Shown: positions 25,606 through 34,650, counted from the stretch's first letter. The stretch: 64,000 nt of DNA from Campylobacter sp. CCUG 57310 (GCF_013201975.1 NZ_CP053845.1:372001-436000); one strand, 5' to 3'. Translations and numbers: made by a program. Notes: a model not told the origin generated them from the letters alone.

Positions 25606-27312
25606 TCATATTTTGCTTAATAGTCCACTTGCCCATCTAATTAAATCTCTTTTTGATAGATCTTTTGTATGTTCATGATTTTTTGTTACAAATTTTAAAG
25701 GAGTATTTTTATATATATTTTTTATATTTTCTATCGTCATATCATCTATAAAATATAAATTTATAAAAAAATCAAAAGTATTTTGTGCTACTGGATTGTT
25801 TGAAATAATCACCCAAGTACTTGCCGATGAATTTTCCCCATTTTCAATATCCAGTAACCCTATATGTAAATTATTGTACTTAAAAGTTGCTGTAATGTAT
25901 TCTTTTTCTCTTTGATTTAGTTTGCATTTTGGTTTAACTTTTCCGGTTTTTTGGTCTATGATTTGTGGTAGCTTTTGAACATTATTTTTGACTAAACCTT
26001 CTATGTTGCATTCGGTTTTTAAAAAATCAATATACTTATTGAATGCTTCAAAATTTTTAATGCGTTCGTCGTCAATTTTCTTCATGATATATTCTTTTAG
26101 TTTTGTGCCGAGCACAACTTTTCTTATTGTGCTTACGCCTTTAATCTGCGATTCGGTAGTGCTTTGATCTATTGGCGTATTGTTTAAAGCGTATTCTTTT
26201 ATCTGTAATATTTTTATTATGCTATCAATAGTTTCTTCTTTTTCTTTTACTTCTATGCCGCATAAGCTTCCACAAGAAAAATTTTTGTCTTTATAAATTT
26301 GTTATAAAAATATGCACGAGTCGCTGACGCTTCTTTAAGTATCTCTGTTGTGTCATGTAGCATCATAGACTTCACTGTGGGTAATGACGAAAAATCTTTC
26401 ATGCTTTTTATAATATTATCTTTTTGAATTATTTTAAGAAGTTTTGTGAATCCGAGGCTTGAGTAATCATTAATAATTTCATGTATGAAATAAGTAAGCT
26501 TGCCATGCTTATCATTAATGAGTGATGCCCTAGATTCAATTCTAAATTCATCCATAATAGGAAATTTTGCTTTTATTGGCATGTTTTTCACTGTTTTATT
26601 TTTCATATAATTGAGATAGGATTGTATGTAGGCACTGATGTCCTCAAAACATTTCTTGGAATACTCTTGGCATACAAAGCGATGTATATGAGCTGCATCT
26701 TCGTCTGATTTTTTCTGCTTTAGTATAATTGTAGCCTTATTGTTTTCAATATATGCTCCTTGATGCAGATTGTCTAGTTGATCTCTAAATACAGCCTCTC
26801 TTAAACTAGTAAATCTGAAATAATAGTATATTGCAACCGCATAGTGCGGGATTATTACATTGAAATTGTCAAAACAAATATAATAGCAATATATTTGTTT
26901 AGTGTATTTTAGATATGGATTTAATAATTTATCAAAAAGATAAAAAATTTCACTTTCTTCTATCAGTTCTTCTAATTTAAATGTGTTATCTTTATTTATC
27001 ATATAAGTATTGATATTAAAGTTAAATCTTTGTATCTCACTATTAATTATTTTTTGTTGTTTTACACCCATTTAAGAAATACTTCCTGACAGGAAAATGA
27101 GTAAAAAGTAGCTCCGGAGAAAGATTGTAGCTAAAAGTATAATTTTTTTCATGGTTTTTTATTATAACCTTGAATTTATTATTTGCATAATCATCACTAT
27201 TAAGCATTAGTCTTATTGGGAGTAGAATTTTAAAAATATCTTTAGGATTTTTTGCCATAAATTCCGGGATTATATTCCTAGTGGTTTTGTTTCTCCTCAT
27301 TTCCATTCTCAT
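25606..27312 (-). pseudogene. tnsE: TnsE-like protein split by two frameshifts
   Basis: Three minus-strand frames (27312-27043, 27071-26253, then a frame open from about 26281 to 25606) join into about 560 residues, the size of Tn7 TnsE (538). The first junction is the A-run before AATAATTAATAG near 27055-27060; the second is the A5T5 run near 26277-26286, after which the frame reads NFSCGSLCGIEVKEKEE. The C-terminal VTKNHEHTKDLSKRDLIRWA resembles the TnsE end (NHPKG...S-D...WA), and NVIIPHYAVAIYYYFRF matches its central IP-E-R region. TnsE steers Tn7 to replicating conjugal plasmids. It is inverted relative to tnsABC, its first ATG lies in the right-end repeats, and as read it would be inactive. 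Confidence 0.6.
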
Positions 27313-27372
27313 TTTTTATTGTATATATTATCAATTTTTATTTCCTATTCTCATTTTATTTTGACTTTGACA
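27298..27372 (-). repeat. Transposon right end with three tandem TnsB-site-like repeats
   Basis: Read inward on the minus strand from 27372: TGTCAAAGTCAAA, then AATAAAATGAGAATAGGAA, AATAAAAATTGATAATATA and AATAAAAAATGAGAATGGAA. The TGAnAAT cores lie at bases 20-26, 40-46 and 62-68 from the terminus. Close tandem packing is the hallmark of Tn7 right ends. This segment encodes the new C-terminus of MnmG and contains the first ATG of the tnsE-like gene. Confidence 0.75.
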
Positions 27373-29223
27373 AAATTGCTTAATATAAATGTGTAAAATA
27401 TCAATCGCAGCAGGTGTAATGCCCGAAATTTCACTTGCTGCAAATAGCGTAGGCGGCGCAAATTTTTCAAGTTTTTCTACCACTTCGTTGCTAAGTCCGC
27501 TGATACCGCGGAAGCTAAAGCCTTCAGGAATTTTGACGCTCATCATATCTTTCATTTTATCAATTTGGTTTTTTTGTTCGTTTATGTAGTGCTTGTATTT
27601 GCATTCGATTAAAATTTGCTCCAAGCTAGCTTCGTCTAAATTTTCAAAGAATTCATTTAGTTTGCGTAGTTTTTCTTCGTTAAAGCTCTTTCTGGCGACT
27701 ATCTTTTGAAGTGTGATTTTTTCGCTGATGATATCTTCATTTAAGCTTGCAAGCATAGCTAAATTCTCTTTTGACGGAGTTAGCTCGCGACTTTCTAAAA
27801 TTTCAAGCCCTTTAGCTAAATTTGCTCTTATGCTTTCTATTTTTTCATAAGTTTTTGCATCTATCAGCCCAAGCTCGCGTCCGTATGAGCCAAGTCTTAA
27901 AATCGCGTTATCTTCGCGCAAAAGCAAGCGGTATTCTGCTCTGCTGGTAAACATTCTATAAGGCTCTTTTGTGCCTTTTGTGACCAGATCATCTATCATC
28001 ACGCCTATATAGGCTTCATCTCGGCGCAAGACTAAAGGCTCTTTTTCATCGATACTTAAAACCGCATTTATGCCTGCCATTAGTCCTTGCGCACCCGCCT
28101 CTTCATAGCCTGTCGTGCCGTTTATCTGCCCTGCTAAGTAAAGCCCCTTTATCTTTTTGGTTTCTAGGCTGTGTTTTAGCTCGGTAGGCTCGACGTAGTC
28201 GTATTCAATAGCATATCCGTGGCGAACTATGCGGGCCTTTTCAAAGCCTTTTACCGAGCGTAGCATCTTAACTTGCACCTCGTAAGGAAGGCTCGTTGAA
28301 AAGCCGTTGATGTAGTATTCAGTCGCTTCAAGGGTTTGAGGCTCTATGAAAAGATGGTGGCGCTCTTTATCTGCAAAGCGATTTATCTTATCCTCTATGC
28401 TTGGGCAGTATCTTGGTCCGACACCCTCGATTTGCCCCGTAAAAAGCGGTGCTTTATCGAAATTTGAGCGGATAGTTTCGTGCGTGATGTCGTTTGTATA
28501 AGCGATGTAGCAAGGCAGTTGGGTAGGGTTAAAATTCTCGGTTCTAAAGCTAAACGGCTTTGGATTTTCATCTCCGCCTTGCTTTTCAAGCACGCTAAAA
28601 TCAATCGTCTTGGCATCTATCCTTGGACAAGTTCCCGTTTTTAGCCTGCCCATTTTAAGCCCTAAATTTACAAGGCTTGAGCTTAAATTTGTAGAGCTTA
28701 GCTCACCCACGCGACCTGCTTCAAGCTTGTTAAACCCAACGTGAATAAGCCCGTTTAAAAAAGTTCCGGTGGCAATGATAAGCTTTTTGGCTCCATACGT
28801 ATTTTCAAGATGTGTTTTTACGCCTGTTATCTCGCCGTTTTGAGTTAAAATTTCAGTTGCTATCTCTTGAGAAATTTCCAAATTTGGAGTGTTTAAAAGC
28901 AAATTTCGCATATAGACTCTATATCTATCCATATCAATTTGCGCTCTTGAACCGCGAACCGCAGGACCTTTGCTCTCATTTAGCACGCGAAACTGAATTC
29001 CCGTAGCGTCCGTTGCAAGCCCCATAGCTCCGCCAAGCGCGTCTATCTCTTTTACGAGATGACCTTTTGCCAGTCCTCCGATTGCGGGATTACAGCTTGC
29101 TGCACCGATTTGCTCTGCTAGAATTGTTATAAGAAGTGTTTTTTTACCCATTTTTGCAGCCGCCGTGCAAGCTTCAATGCCCGCATGACCGCCGCCGATC
29201 ACGACTACATCATAATTATCCAC
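27331..29223 (-). CDS. mnmG: tRNA uridine 5-carboxymethylaminomethyl modification enzyme MnmG (GidA)
   Basis: FAD-dependent partner of MnmE that installs cmnm5 on U34 of several tRNAs. The 630-residue protein begins with the Rossmann FAD site [13 protein letters not shown]; the family blocks [20 protein letters not shown] and [14 protein letters not shown]-type ([15 protein letters not shown]) are present, and the C-terminal MnmE-binding domain is intact up to IYIKQF. The last 13 residues ([13 protein letters not shown]) are encoded by the Tn7-like element; the native tail was CKKSSL. Because only the extreme tail changed, function is probably kept. Divergent from ribE. In C. jejuni gidA lies close to petABC; here the receptor module, chemoreceptor and transposon separate them. 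Confidence 0.95.
   Translation of the reverse strand: MDNYDVVVIGGGHAGIEACTAAAKMGKKTLLITILAEQIGAASCNPAIGGLAKGHLVKEIDALGGAMGLATDATGIQFRVLNESKGPAVRGSRAQIDMDRYRVYMRNLLLNTPNLEISQEIATEILTQNGEITGVKTHLENTYGAKKLIIATGTFLNGLIHVGFNKLEAGRVGELSSTNLSSSLVNLGLKMGRLKTGTCPRIDAKTIDFSVLEKQGGDENPKPFSFRTENFNPTQLPCYIAYTNDITHETIRSNFDKAPLFTGQIEGVGPRYCPSIEDKINRFADKERHHLFIEPQTLEATEYYINGFSTSLPYEVQVKMLRSVKGFEKARIVRHGYAIEYDYVEPTELKHSLETKKIKGLYLAGQINGTTGYEEAGAQGLMAGINAVLSIDEKEPLVLRRDEAYIGVMIDDLVTKGTKEPYRMFTSRAEYRLLLREDNAILRLGSYGRELGLIDAKTYEKIESIRANLAKGLEILESRELTPSKENLAMLASLNEDIISEKITLQKIVARKSFNEEKLRKLNEFFENLDEASLEQILIECKYKHYINEQKNQIDKMKDMMSVKIPEGFSFRGISGLSNEVVEKLEKFAPPTLFAASEISGITPAAIDILHIYIKQFCQSQNKMRIGNKN
27373..27377. 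repeat. Target-site duplication, right copy (AAATT)
   Basis: AAATT immediately follows the terminal TGACA of the element and lies within mnmG codons Gln-Phe. It matches the copy at 13309-13313. Confidence 0.85.
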
Positions 29224-29399
29224 TAAATTTGCCTTTTAAAAATAAGGGGGATTTTAGCCAAAAACTTATAAAGGTTAGCTGATTATGATAAATTAAGCTT
29301 TTAATAAAGGTTTGTAATTTAGTGGCTATTAAAAATAAAATCATAAGCTTGCTGTGAGTAGAAATTTAGTAAAATTTTTAAAAATTTAAAGGCTAAATT

Positions 29400-30008
29400 A
29401 TGTTTAACGGACTTATTCGCGAGATAGCCGAGGTTGTTAGCTATTCTCAAAACAAGCTTAGACTAAAGGCAAAACATAGACCAAATTTAGGCGATAGTAT
29501 AGCGGTAAATGGCGCTTGCTTAAGCGTGATAGAGCTTTTTGCGGGCGGCTTTAGTGTAGAGCTAAGTACGGAAACCAGAGCCGTTATAGCGACTGAAAAT
29601 TTAAAAGGGCGGGTTCATATGGAGCCTGCTATGAGGCTTAGCGATAGAGTGGATGGGCATTTAGTACAAGGTCATATCGATGCGCTAGGCGAAATTTCAA
29701 AGATAGTTAGGCATGAAAACGGAGTGGATTTTTATATAAATTTGCCGCGAGATATCATGCACTTAATGGCAAATAAGGGCAGTATCTGCGTGGATGGGGT
29801 AAGCCTTACGATAAATGAGGTTACGCCAAACGGAGTGCGCCTAACGATCATTCCTATAACGTTTCGCGAGAGCCTTTTTAGCGAGTTTAAAATAGGCCGA
29901 AGAGTAAATATCGAAAGCGATCTTTTAGCGCGCTACGTGGCTCACCAGCTTGGCTTTAAAAAGCAGATGAGTTGGGAAGAGATAGATCATATCGCAAGTC
30001 TTTATTAA
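29400..30008 (+). CDS. ribE: Riboflavin synthase alpha subunit
   Basis: Converts two 6,7-dimethyl-8-ribityllumazines to riboflavin and the pyrimidine precursor. The 202-residue protein has the internal duplication of the family: MFNGLIREIAEV with DSIAVNGACLSVIE in the first barrel, DGHLVQGHIDALGEI starting the second, then CVDGVSLTINEVTPNGV. It begins MFNG where MFTG is usual, a mild change. It is the first gene after the divergent mnmG and is followed eight bases later by pgeF. No FMN riboswitch fold is apparent in the 176-base upstream gap. It may also be called ribC in some genomes. Confidence 0.94.
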   Translation: MFNGLIREIAEVVSYSQNKLRLKAKHRPNLGDSIAVNGACLSVIELFAGGFSVELSTETRAVIATENLKGRVHMEPAMRLSDRVDGHLVQGHIDALGEISKIVRHENGVDFYINLPRDIMHLMANKGSICVDGVSLTINEVTPNGVRLTIIPITFRESLFSEFKIGRRVNIESDLLARYVAHQLGFKKQMSWEEIDHIASLY

Positions 30009-30016
30009 GAGTTTTT

Positions 30017-30727
30017 ATGCAAGACGCTAGTGTAAATTTAGTACTTGATAATGAGCGTTTTTACGGTGGATTTACTAGCAAATTTGGCGGAGTGAGCGTA
30101 GGAGATTATGAAGGCTTAAATTTAGGCGATCATGTAGGAGACGAGCCTAAAAATGTAGCTAAAAACAGAGAAATTTTAGCTAATTTGCTTGGTGTGGAGA
30201 TAAAAAATCTAAAATTCATGCGTCAAATTCACTCAAACCGCGTGGAAATAATTAGAAATTTAGATGATGAAATAGCGCCTTGCGACGGCATAATCACAAA
30301 TTTAAAAGGCGTTGCGCTTTGCGTTTTGGTGGCTGACTGCTCGCCTATTTTGATTGTGGATGAGGTGCGTGAGGTTGTGGCTGCTATCCATGCGGGAAGA
30401 GCGGGAACCATAGGTAAGATTTGCACCAATACCGTAAATTTAATGAAGCGCGAATTTGGGTGCAGCGAGCAAAATTTAAGCGTTTTTGTTGGACCAAATA
30501 TCAAAGGCGGTTGCTATGATATAGGCGGGCTTGATCTTGGCGAGTTTAATAGATACAAAAACGATGGGAAATTTTATATAAACGCCGCTTTGGCTGATGA
30601 ATTTAAGGAACTTGGCGTAAAGAGCGTAAAATTTGATGAAATTTGCACGCATTGCGATGAGAGGTATTTTTCCTATCGCAGAGAGCGAGTTACGGGAAGA
30701 TTTGCGGGTTTTATTATGGCGAGATAG
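30017..30727 (+). CDS. pgeF: Peptidoglycan editing factor PgeF (YfiH/laccase-domain family)
   Basis: A 236-residue protein of the DUF152/YfiH family, earlier called polyphenol oxidase; E. coli YfiH removes wrongly incorporated L-Ser from muropeptides. The zinc-site residues are seen in RQIHSNRV, LVADCSPILI and AAIHAGRAGT, followed by GPNIKGGCYDIG. The start at 30017 is chosen because it lies eight bases after ribE; an in-frame ATG at 29972 would overlap ribE. Cotranscription with ribE is likely, without an obvious functional link. Confidence 0.88.
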   Translation: MQDASVNLVLDNERFYGGFTSKFGGVSVGDYEGLNLGDHVGDEPKNVAKNREILANLLGVEIKNLKFMRQIHSNRVEIIRNLDDEIAPCDGIITNLKGVALCVLVADCSPILIVDEVREVVAAIHAGRAGTIGKICTNTVNLMKREFGCSEQNLSVFVGPNIKGGCYDIGGLDLGEFNRYKNDGKFYINAALADEFKELGVKSVKFDEICTHCDERYFSYRRERVTGRFAGFIMAR

Positions 30728-30904
30728 CGATTAAGCTTGGCTGCTTGATTGTTGATTTGATATTGGTGATTAAATTTCAATATTTAAATTTGTAGAATTA
30801 TTAATAGGCTTTGCAAAATAAGAAATTTAACTTTTTTATTTTATTTCTCATTTAAAATTATTATTTAATTTTTTAACTAAACAAAATTTGATTTTAATTA
30901 TCAG

Positions 30905-30915
30905 TTGTGTTATAC
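30905..30915 (+). promoter_or_regulatory. Probable -10 region of the DUF4198 gene
   Basis: TTGTGTTATACT upstream of the gene gives an extended -10 like TGTGTTATACT, about 40 bases before the start codon at 30956. Weak -35, as is normal in this group. Confidence 0.35.
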
Positions 30916-30955
30916 TCTGCTTGTCCAATCTTAAAAATTTCACAAGGAGATAGCA

Positions 30956-31711
30956 ATGAAGAAGATATTAATTTCTTTAGTCGTAGCAGGTGCGTTAAGC
31001 GGTGCTTTTGCACATGATTTTTGGGTCGTAGGAAAAAATATGGATAAATTTAGCGCCGACATCGGTTACGGACATAGCTTCCCAAAACCTGAAGCGATAG
31101 CCGAGAAGAGATTAAGTCTTTTTGCTCCGCTATATATAGTGGATAAAAGCGGTGCCAAAACCGTTTTAAAGCAAGCTGGCGAAAACTATCATTATGAGGG
31201 CGAAAAGCTTCAAAAAGGAACTTACGTCCTAGCGGGCGATTATAAGCCTACTTTTTGGACAAAAGATAAAGACGGCAAGTGGCATATGGACGGCACCAGA
31301 GAAAATGTAAAGAATGTCGAGTCTTGCGGATACATAGGAAGGACCGCAAAAGATATTGTTGTAGAAGGCGGCGAGATCGATGAGTTTGTTTATAAGCCGA
31401 TAGGTCAAATTGCCGAGATCGTGCCATTAAGCGATGTAACTAAGATTAAAGCCGGAGAGCCGTTTAAGGTTCAGTTTTTCGCTAACGGCAAACCTGCTAA
31501 AGTTGCTAAGGTCACGGGCGCTATAGAGGGATTTCCTGAAGGTAAATATACGTTTTTAGGAACTACGGACTTAAAAGGAATGATTGAAGTAATAGCTATT
31601 AAAGAGGGCAAATGGCTTTTGGAAGCTACGTATAAAGCTCCTTATGCCGATGCTAATAAATGCGATGAAGAAACGCTTTCGGCAACTCTTGTAATTGACG
31701 TAAAAAAATAA
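30956..31711 (+). CDS. DUF4198 periplasmic protein (paralogue of 7282-8040)
   Basis: A 251-residue exported protein with a signal peptide ending at GAFA-HDFWVVG. The DUF4198 pattern follows that of the receptor-linked paralogue: HDFWVVGKNMDKFSADIGYG, YHYEGEKLQKGTYVLAGD, PTFWTKDKDGKWHMDGT, EIVPLSDVTKIKAGEPFKV and a C-terminal GKWLLEATYKAPYAD. It stands alone, with AAGGAG before the ATG, a promoter-like element upstream and a strong terminator downstream. DUF4198 proteins are often tied to metal uptake; being monocistronic, this one gives no further hint. Conserved HD at the mature N-terminus could coordinate a metal, which is an inference. Confidence 0.8.
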   Translation: MKKILISLVVAGALSGAFAHDFWVVGKNMDKFSADIGYGHSFPKPEAIAEKRLSLFAPLYIVDKSGAKTVLKQAGENYHYEGEKLQKGTYVLAGDYKPTFWTKDKDGKWHMDGTRENVKNVESCGYIGRTAKDIVVEGGEIDEFVYKPIGQIAEIVPLSDVTKIKAGEPFKVQFFANGKPAKVAKVTGAIEGFPEGKYTFLGTTDLKGMIEVIAIKEGKWLLEATYKAPYADANKCDEETLSATLVIDVKK

Positions 31712-31721
31712 CTTTTCTCTT

Positions 31722-31750
31722 GATCGGACTAGTTCCGATCGCCTCTTTTT
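31722..31750 (+). terminator. Rho-independent terminator after DUF4198 gene
   Basis: GATCGGA at 31722-31728 pairs with TCCGATC at 31734-31740 around CTAGT; GCCTCTTTTT follows. Confidence 0.85.
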
Positions 31751-31814
31751 GCTTTGATAATTCAGTTTTGTTGTTTTATAATTTTATTTTTTAAGATACT
31801 TTAAGGACTGCATA

Positions 31815-32030
31815 ATGGGATATGAAGCATTTGCGCCTAAGGATTTAAGAGTGGTAAGAATAATTCAAAACGCCAAGAAATTTGGAGCGGAAAGACTTCA
31901 AAACGAAGCTTTGGTAAAGGAATTCTTAAACTGCGAGCAAATTTCATTAAGCGAAGATGAGCGCGAAAATATAAGACAAATTTTTATAAATTTGATGAAG
32001 ATTGAAGAGGAAGTGCAATTAAGCGGGTGA
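31815..32030 (+). CDS. Small unknown helical protein
   Basis: A 71-residue, charged, probably all-helical cytoplasmic protein (MGYEAFAPKDLRVVRIIQNA at the start) that I do not recognise. It has a plausible start with GGACTGCATA upstream and is followed within a base or two by the Sel1-repeat gene, so the two are cotranscribed. The sequence FGAERLQNEALVKEFLNCEQ and ENIRQIFINLMKIEEE suggests two helices that could pair with another protein. No signal peptide or membrane segment. Confidence 0.65.
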   Translation: MGYEAFAPKDLRVVRIIQNAKKFGAERLQNEALVKEFLNCEQISLSEDERENIRQIFINLMKIEEEVQLSG

Positions 32031-32031
32031 G

Positions 32032-32634
32032 ATGATGAAAAAGATAGCTTTGATTGTTTTATTAGCCTTTACTCTTTTTGGCGCGCAGTTGCAAGAAGCA
32101 CAAAGACTCTTTCGCATAGGAGATGAAAAAGCCGCGATAGAAATTCTAACAAAGTCTTGCGATAGCGGGCTTTTAGACTCTTGTATTATGCTTGGTAATT
32201 TTTACTTTTCAAACGATAAGCTTAAGTATGAAAATGCCGTGAAGTTATATCAAAAAGCCTGTGAAGGTGGAAATTTACTAGGCTGTGATAGACTTGCGAG
32301 CGCTTATTATGAGGGCAGAGGGGTTAAGCAAGACTTCGCGCTTGCTGCGAAATTTGCCATGCAAGCTTGTGATGGCGAGATCTCTTATAGCTGCATAGTC
32401 TTGGCAAATTCGTACTACTACGGAAACGGTGTCATAAAAGATCATGTGCAGGCGCTTAAATTTTACGAGCGGGCATGCGAGCTTGAGACGGCTTCAAGCT
32501 GCGTTATGGCGGCAAAGATGCATGAAAAAGGCGAGGGTGCGCTAAAAGATATGCAAAAATCGCTTCTTTATCACGAAAGAGCATGCGCTCTTGGGGCTAA
32601 ATCAAGCTGCGATAAGGCTCAAAATCTAAAATAA
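32032..32634 (+). CDS. Exported cysteine-rich Sel1-repeat protein
   Basis: A 200-residue protein with a signal peptide (MKKIALIVLLAFTLFGAQ) and about four Sel1-like repeats, each with a cysteine pair spaced as in Helicobacter Hcp proteins: CDSGLLDSC, CEGGNLLGC, CDGEISYSC, CELETASSC, CALGAKSSC. These pairs form disulfides that staple each helix-turn-helix repeat in the periplasm or outside. Hcp-type proteins are protein-interaction scaffolds, some with penicillin binding. ATG at 32032 or 32035; both give the same protein less one Met. A second, similar gene lies 75 bases downstream. Confidence 0.85.
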   Translation: MMKKIALIVLLAFTLFGAQLQEAQRLFRIGDEKAAIEILTKSCDSGLLDSCIMLGNFYFSNDKLKYENAVKLYQKACEGGNLLGCDRLASAYYEGRGVKQDFALAAKFAMQACDGEISYSCIVLANSYYYGNGVIKDHVQALKFYERACELETASSCVMAAKMHEKGEGALKDMQKSLLYHERACALGAKSSCDKAQNLK

Positions 32635-32708
32635 ACGATAAATTTAATCCGCTAAAAAGAGATGATTTGTTAATATCACGTCCTTAGAATTTCACACAAA
32701 GGACAAAT

Positions 32709-33431
32709 TTGAATAAGATTATTTGCATGATGGTTTGTGCGGCAGCGCTTTTTGCCTCGACTTTAAACAAGGCTGATGATGCGTATGTAGATGGCAAATA
32801 CGAAGAGGCGGCAAAGCTTTACGAGAAGGCTTGCGATGAGGGCGATATGCAGGGATGCTATAACCTTGGCGCCATGTATGAAAACGAAAGAGGCGTTAAA
32901 TACGACATGCAAAAGGCAGTAAACCTCTATGAAAAAGCTTGCAACGGCGATAACGTCTATGGCTGTTATAACCTTGCTATGGTTTATAGCGATTTGAAAG
33001 ATTACGCAAAAGCTGTCGCGCTTCTAACGAAAGCTTGCAACGGCGAAGACGGCATGGCGTGCTTTAACTTAGGCGTGTTTAACTTCAAAGGCGAAGGCAT
33101 AAAAGAAGATAAAAAAGCGGGCAACGAATTCTTTAAAAAAGCTTGCGAATACGGCACTCCTGAAGGCTGCTACGAGCTTGCGCGCTCTTATGTAAGAGGG
33201 CAAGGTATTGAGCTAAATTTCAAAAAAGCCGAAGAGTTTCACGCTAAAGCTTGCCAGATGCATCACTCAAGAGGCTGTTATAACGTAGGTGCGCTAAATA
33301 CTAATCCAAAAGCCAAAGCTCATATGAAGCAAGATAGAGACAAGGCTAAGGAGTTTTTTAAGCAAGGCTGCGATCTGGGTGATGAGCAAAGCTGTGAAAA
33401 TTTGATGTTTATGGAGCTTGGAAAGCTTTGA
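32709..33431 (+). CDS. Exported cysteine-rich Sel1-repeat protein (TTG start)
   Basis: A 240-residue Sel1/Hcp-like protein beginning at TTG 32709, supported by AAAGGACAAA just upstream. The signal peptide MNKIICMMVCAAALFAS is followed by six repeats with Cys pairs such as CDEGDMQGC, CNGDNVYGC, CNGEDGMAC, CEYGTPEGC, CQMHHSRGC, CDLGDEQSC. The third repeat lacks the usual loop insertion (AMVYSDLKDYAKAVALL), a shortened variant. It is tandem to 32032-32634 but more similar in pattern than in sequence, indicating an old duplication. Function unknown beyond likely extracytoplasmic protein binding. Confidence 0.85.
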   Translation: MNKIICMMVCAAALFASTLNKADDAYVDGKYEEAAKLYEKACDEGDMQGCYNLGAMYENERGVKYDMQKAVNLYEKACNGDNVYGCYNLAMVYSDLKDYAKAVALLTKACNGEDGMACFNLGVFNFKGEGIKEDKKAGNEFFKKACEYGTPEGCYELARSYVRGQGIELNFKKAEEFHAKACQMHHSRGCYNVGALNTNPKAKAHMKQDRDKAKEFFKQGCDLGDEQSCENLMFMELGKL

Positions 33432-33510
33432 TTTAATTTTGCATAAAGGCTAAAATTTCTTTAAATTTGCTAAAATAAAAAATCTACATTTAAAATTTAA
33501 AGGAGTGAGC

Positions 33511-34650
33511 ATGATACTACTTAAAAATGCAAATTTATTTACCCCTGAGCATGTCGGAGATAGCGATGTGCTTGTGGGCGGAAGTAAAATTTTAGCTATT
33601 GGAAAAGGGCTTGATTTCCGCTGTGAAAGCCTTGAAACTTACGATCTTAAAGGCAAAATTTTAGCTCCCGGGCTAATCGATCAGCACGTCCATATCACGG
33701 GTGGAGGAGGCGAAGCTGGATATCATTCAAGAACTCCTGAAATTAAATTAAGCGAAATCGTAAAACACGGTATCACGACTGTCGTTGGAGTTTTAGGCAC
33801 TGATGGCTGTACCAGAAGTCTTGAAAATCTTTACTCCAAAGCAAAAGCACTTGAATTTGAGGGCATCTCGACATTTATTCACACCGGTTCATACGCTACG
33901 CCGACTGTTACTTTTACGGGAAGTATTACTAAAGACTTAGTGCTAATCGATAAAGTTAGAGGCGTTAAAATCGCAATGTCGGATAACAGAAGCAGTTATC
34001 CGACCGATGAAGAGCTCATCAAAATACTAACTCAGATAAGAATTGGAGGCATGATATCCAAAAAAGGCGGCGTGATGCATATGCACATGGGCGGACTATC
34101 TAGCAAGCTTGATGCGGTGTTTAGGATACTAAAAGACTGCGAATTTCCTGTTCAGTACTTTTCTCCGACACATTGTGCCAGGACAAAAGATCTCTTTGAT
34201 GAGTGCTTGAAACTGCAAAAGATGGGCGGATTTTTTGATATCACAAGCGGCGGAAGTCAGTTTGCTCCGCTTCATGAAGTTATAGCTTACGGCATTGAAA
34301 AGGGCTTGAAACTAGACATGATGACGATGAGCTCTGATGGCAACGGAAGTGTGCCTAAATTTGATGAAAGTGGCGCTCTGGTCGGATACGGATGTGCAAG
34401 TTGCAGCGCAAATTTAGACGTGCTAAGAGACGTGGTTAAAAACAAAATTTTAACTCACACTCAGGCTTTTTCTTTGATGGGAAAAAATGTGGCTAAATTT
34501 TTAAATTTAGAAAATAAAGGCTCTATAAAAGTCGGTTTTGATGCTGACTTTACAAGCTTTGATGAAGATATGGCAGTTCAAGATGTAATCGCAAAAGGTG
34601 AGTTTTGCGTGAAAGATAAAGAGCTTGTTAAAAAAGGATTTTTCGAGTGA
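33511..34650 (+). CDS. iadA: Beta-aspartyl (isoaspartyl) dipeptidase
   Basis: A zinc amidohydrolase that cleaves isoaspartyl dipeptides from aged proteins. The 379-residue protein shows the amidohydrolase metal motif DQHVHITGGGGE near residue 60, GVLGTDGCTRS, the ISKKGGVMHMHMGG metal-ligand segment, SPTHCART and MMTMSSDGNGSVP with the catalytic Asp. The ATG at 33511 follows AAAGGAGTGAGC; a GTG at 33505 sits within the ribosome binding site and is less likely. A long terminator hairpin follows. Length is close to the E. coli enzyme (390). Confidence 0.93.
   Translation: MILLKNANLFTPEHVGDSDVLVGGSKILAIGKGLDFRCESLETYDLKGKILAPGLIDQHVHITGGGGEAGYHSRTPEIKLSEIVKHGITTVVGVLGTDGCTRSLENLYSKAKALEFEGISTFIHTGSYATPTVTFTGSITKDLVLIDKVRGVKIAMSDNRSSYPTDEELIKILTQIRIGGMISKKGGVMHMHMGGLSSKLDAVFRILKDCEFPVQYFSPTHCARTKDLFDECLKLQKMGGFFDITSGGSQFAPLHEVIAYGIEKGLKLDMMTMSSDGNGSVPKFDESGALVGYGCASCSANLDVLRDVVKNKILTHTQAFSLMGKNVAKFLNLENKGSIKVGFDADFTSFDEDMAVQDVIAKGEFCVKDKELVKKGFFE

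Larger units (their letters stand above)
13314..27372. mobile_element. Tn7-like transposon (TnsABC, TniQ/TnsD, split TnsE) inserted in mnmG 3' end
   Basis: A 14,059-bp element. Both ends read 5'-TGTCA inward; both have a TGA(T/G)AAT core at bases 20-26 from the terminus; both are flanked by AAATT. Inside are tnsA, tnsB, tnsC and a TniQ/TnsD-type gene in one operon, a convergent split tnsE-like gene, and cargo: a four-gene operon at 13652-19604, an HxlR regulator and an NTF2-like gene. The dense end (three cores about 20 bases apart) adjoins mnmG, as the Tn7 right end adjoins its target gene; the sparse end adjoins the chemoreceptor gene. The interior is visibly more A+T-rich than the flanks. 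tnsA is not next to the right end, unlike Tn7, and tnsE is inverted. Confidence 0.88.
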
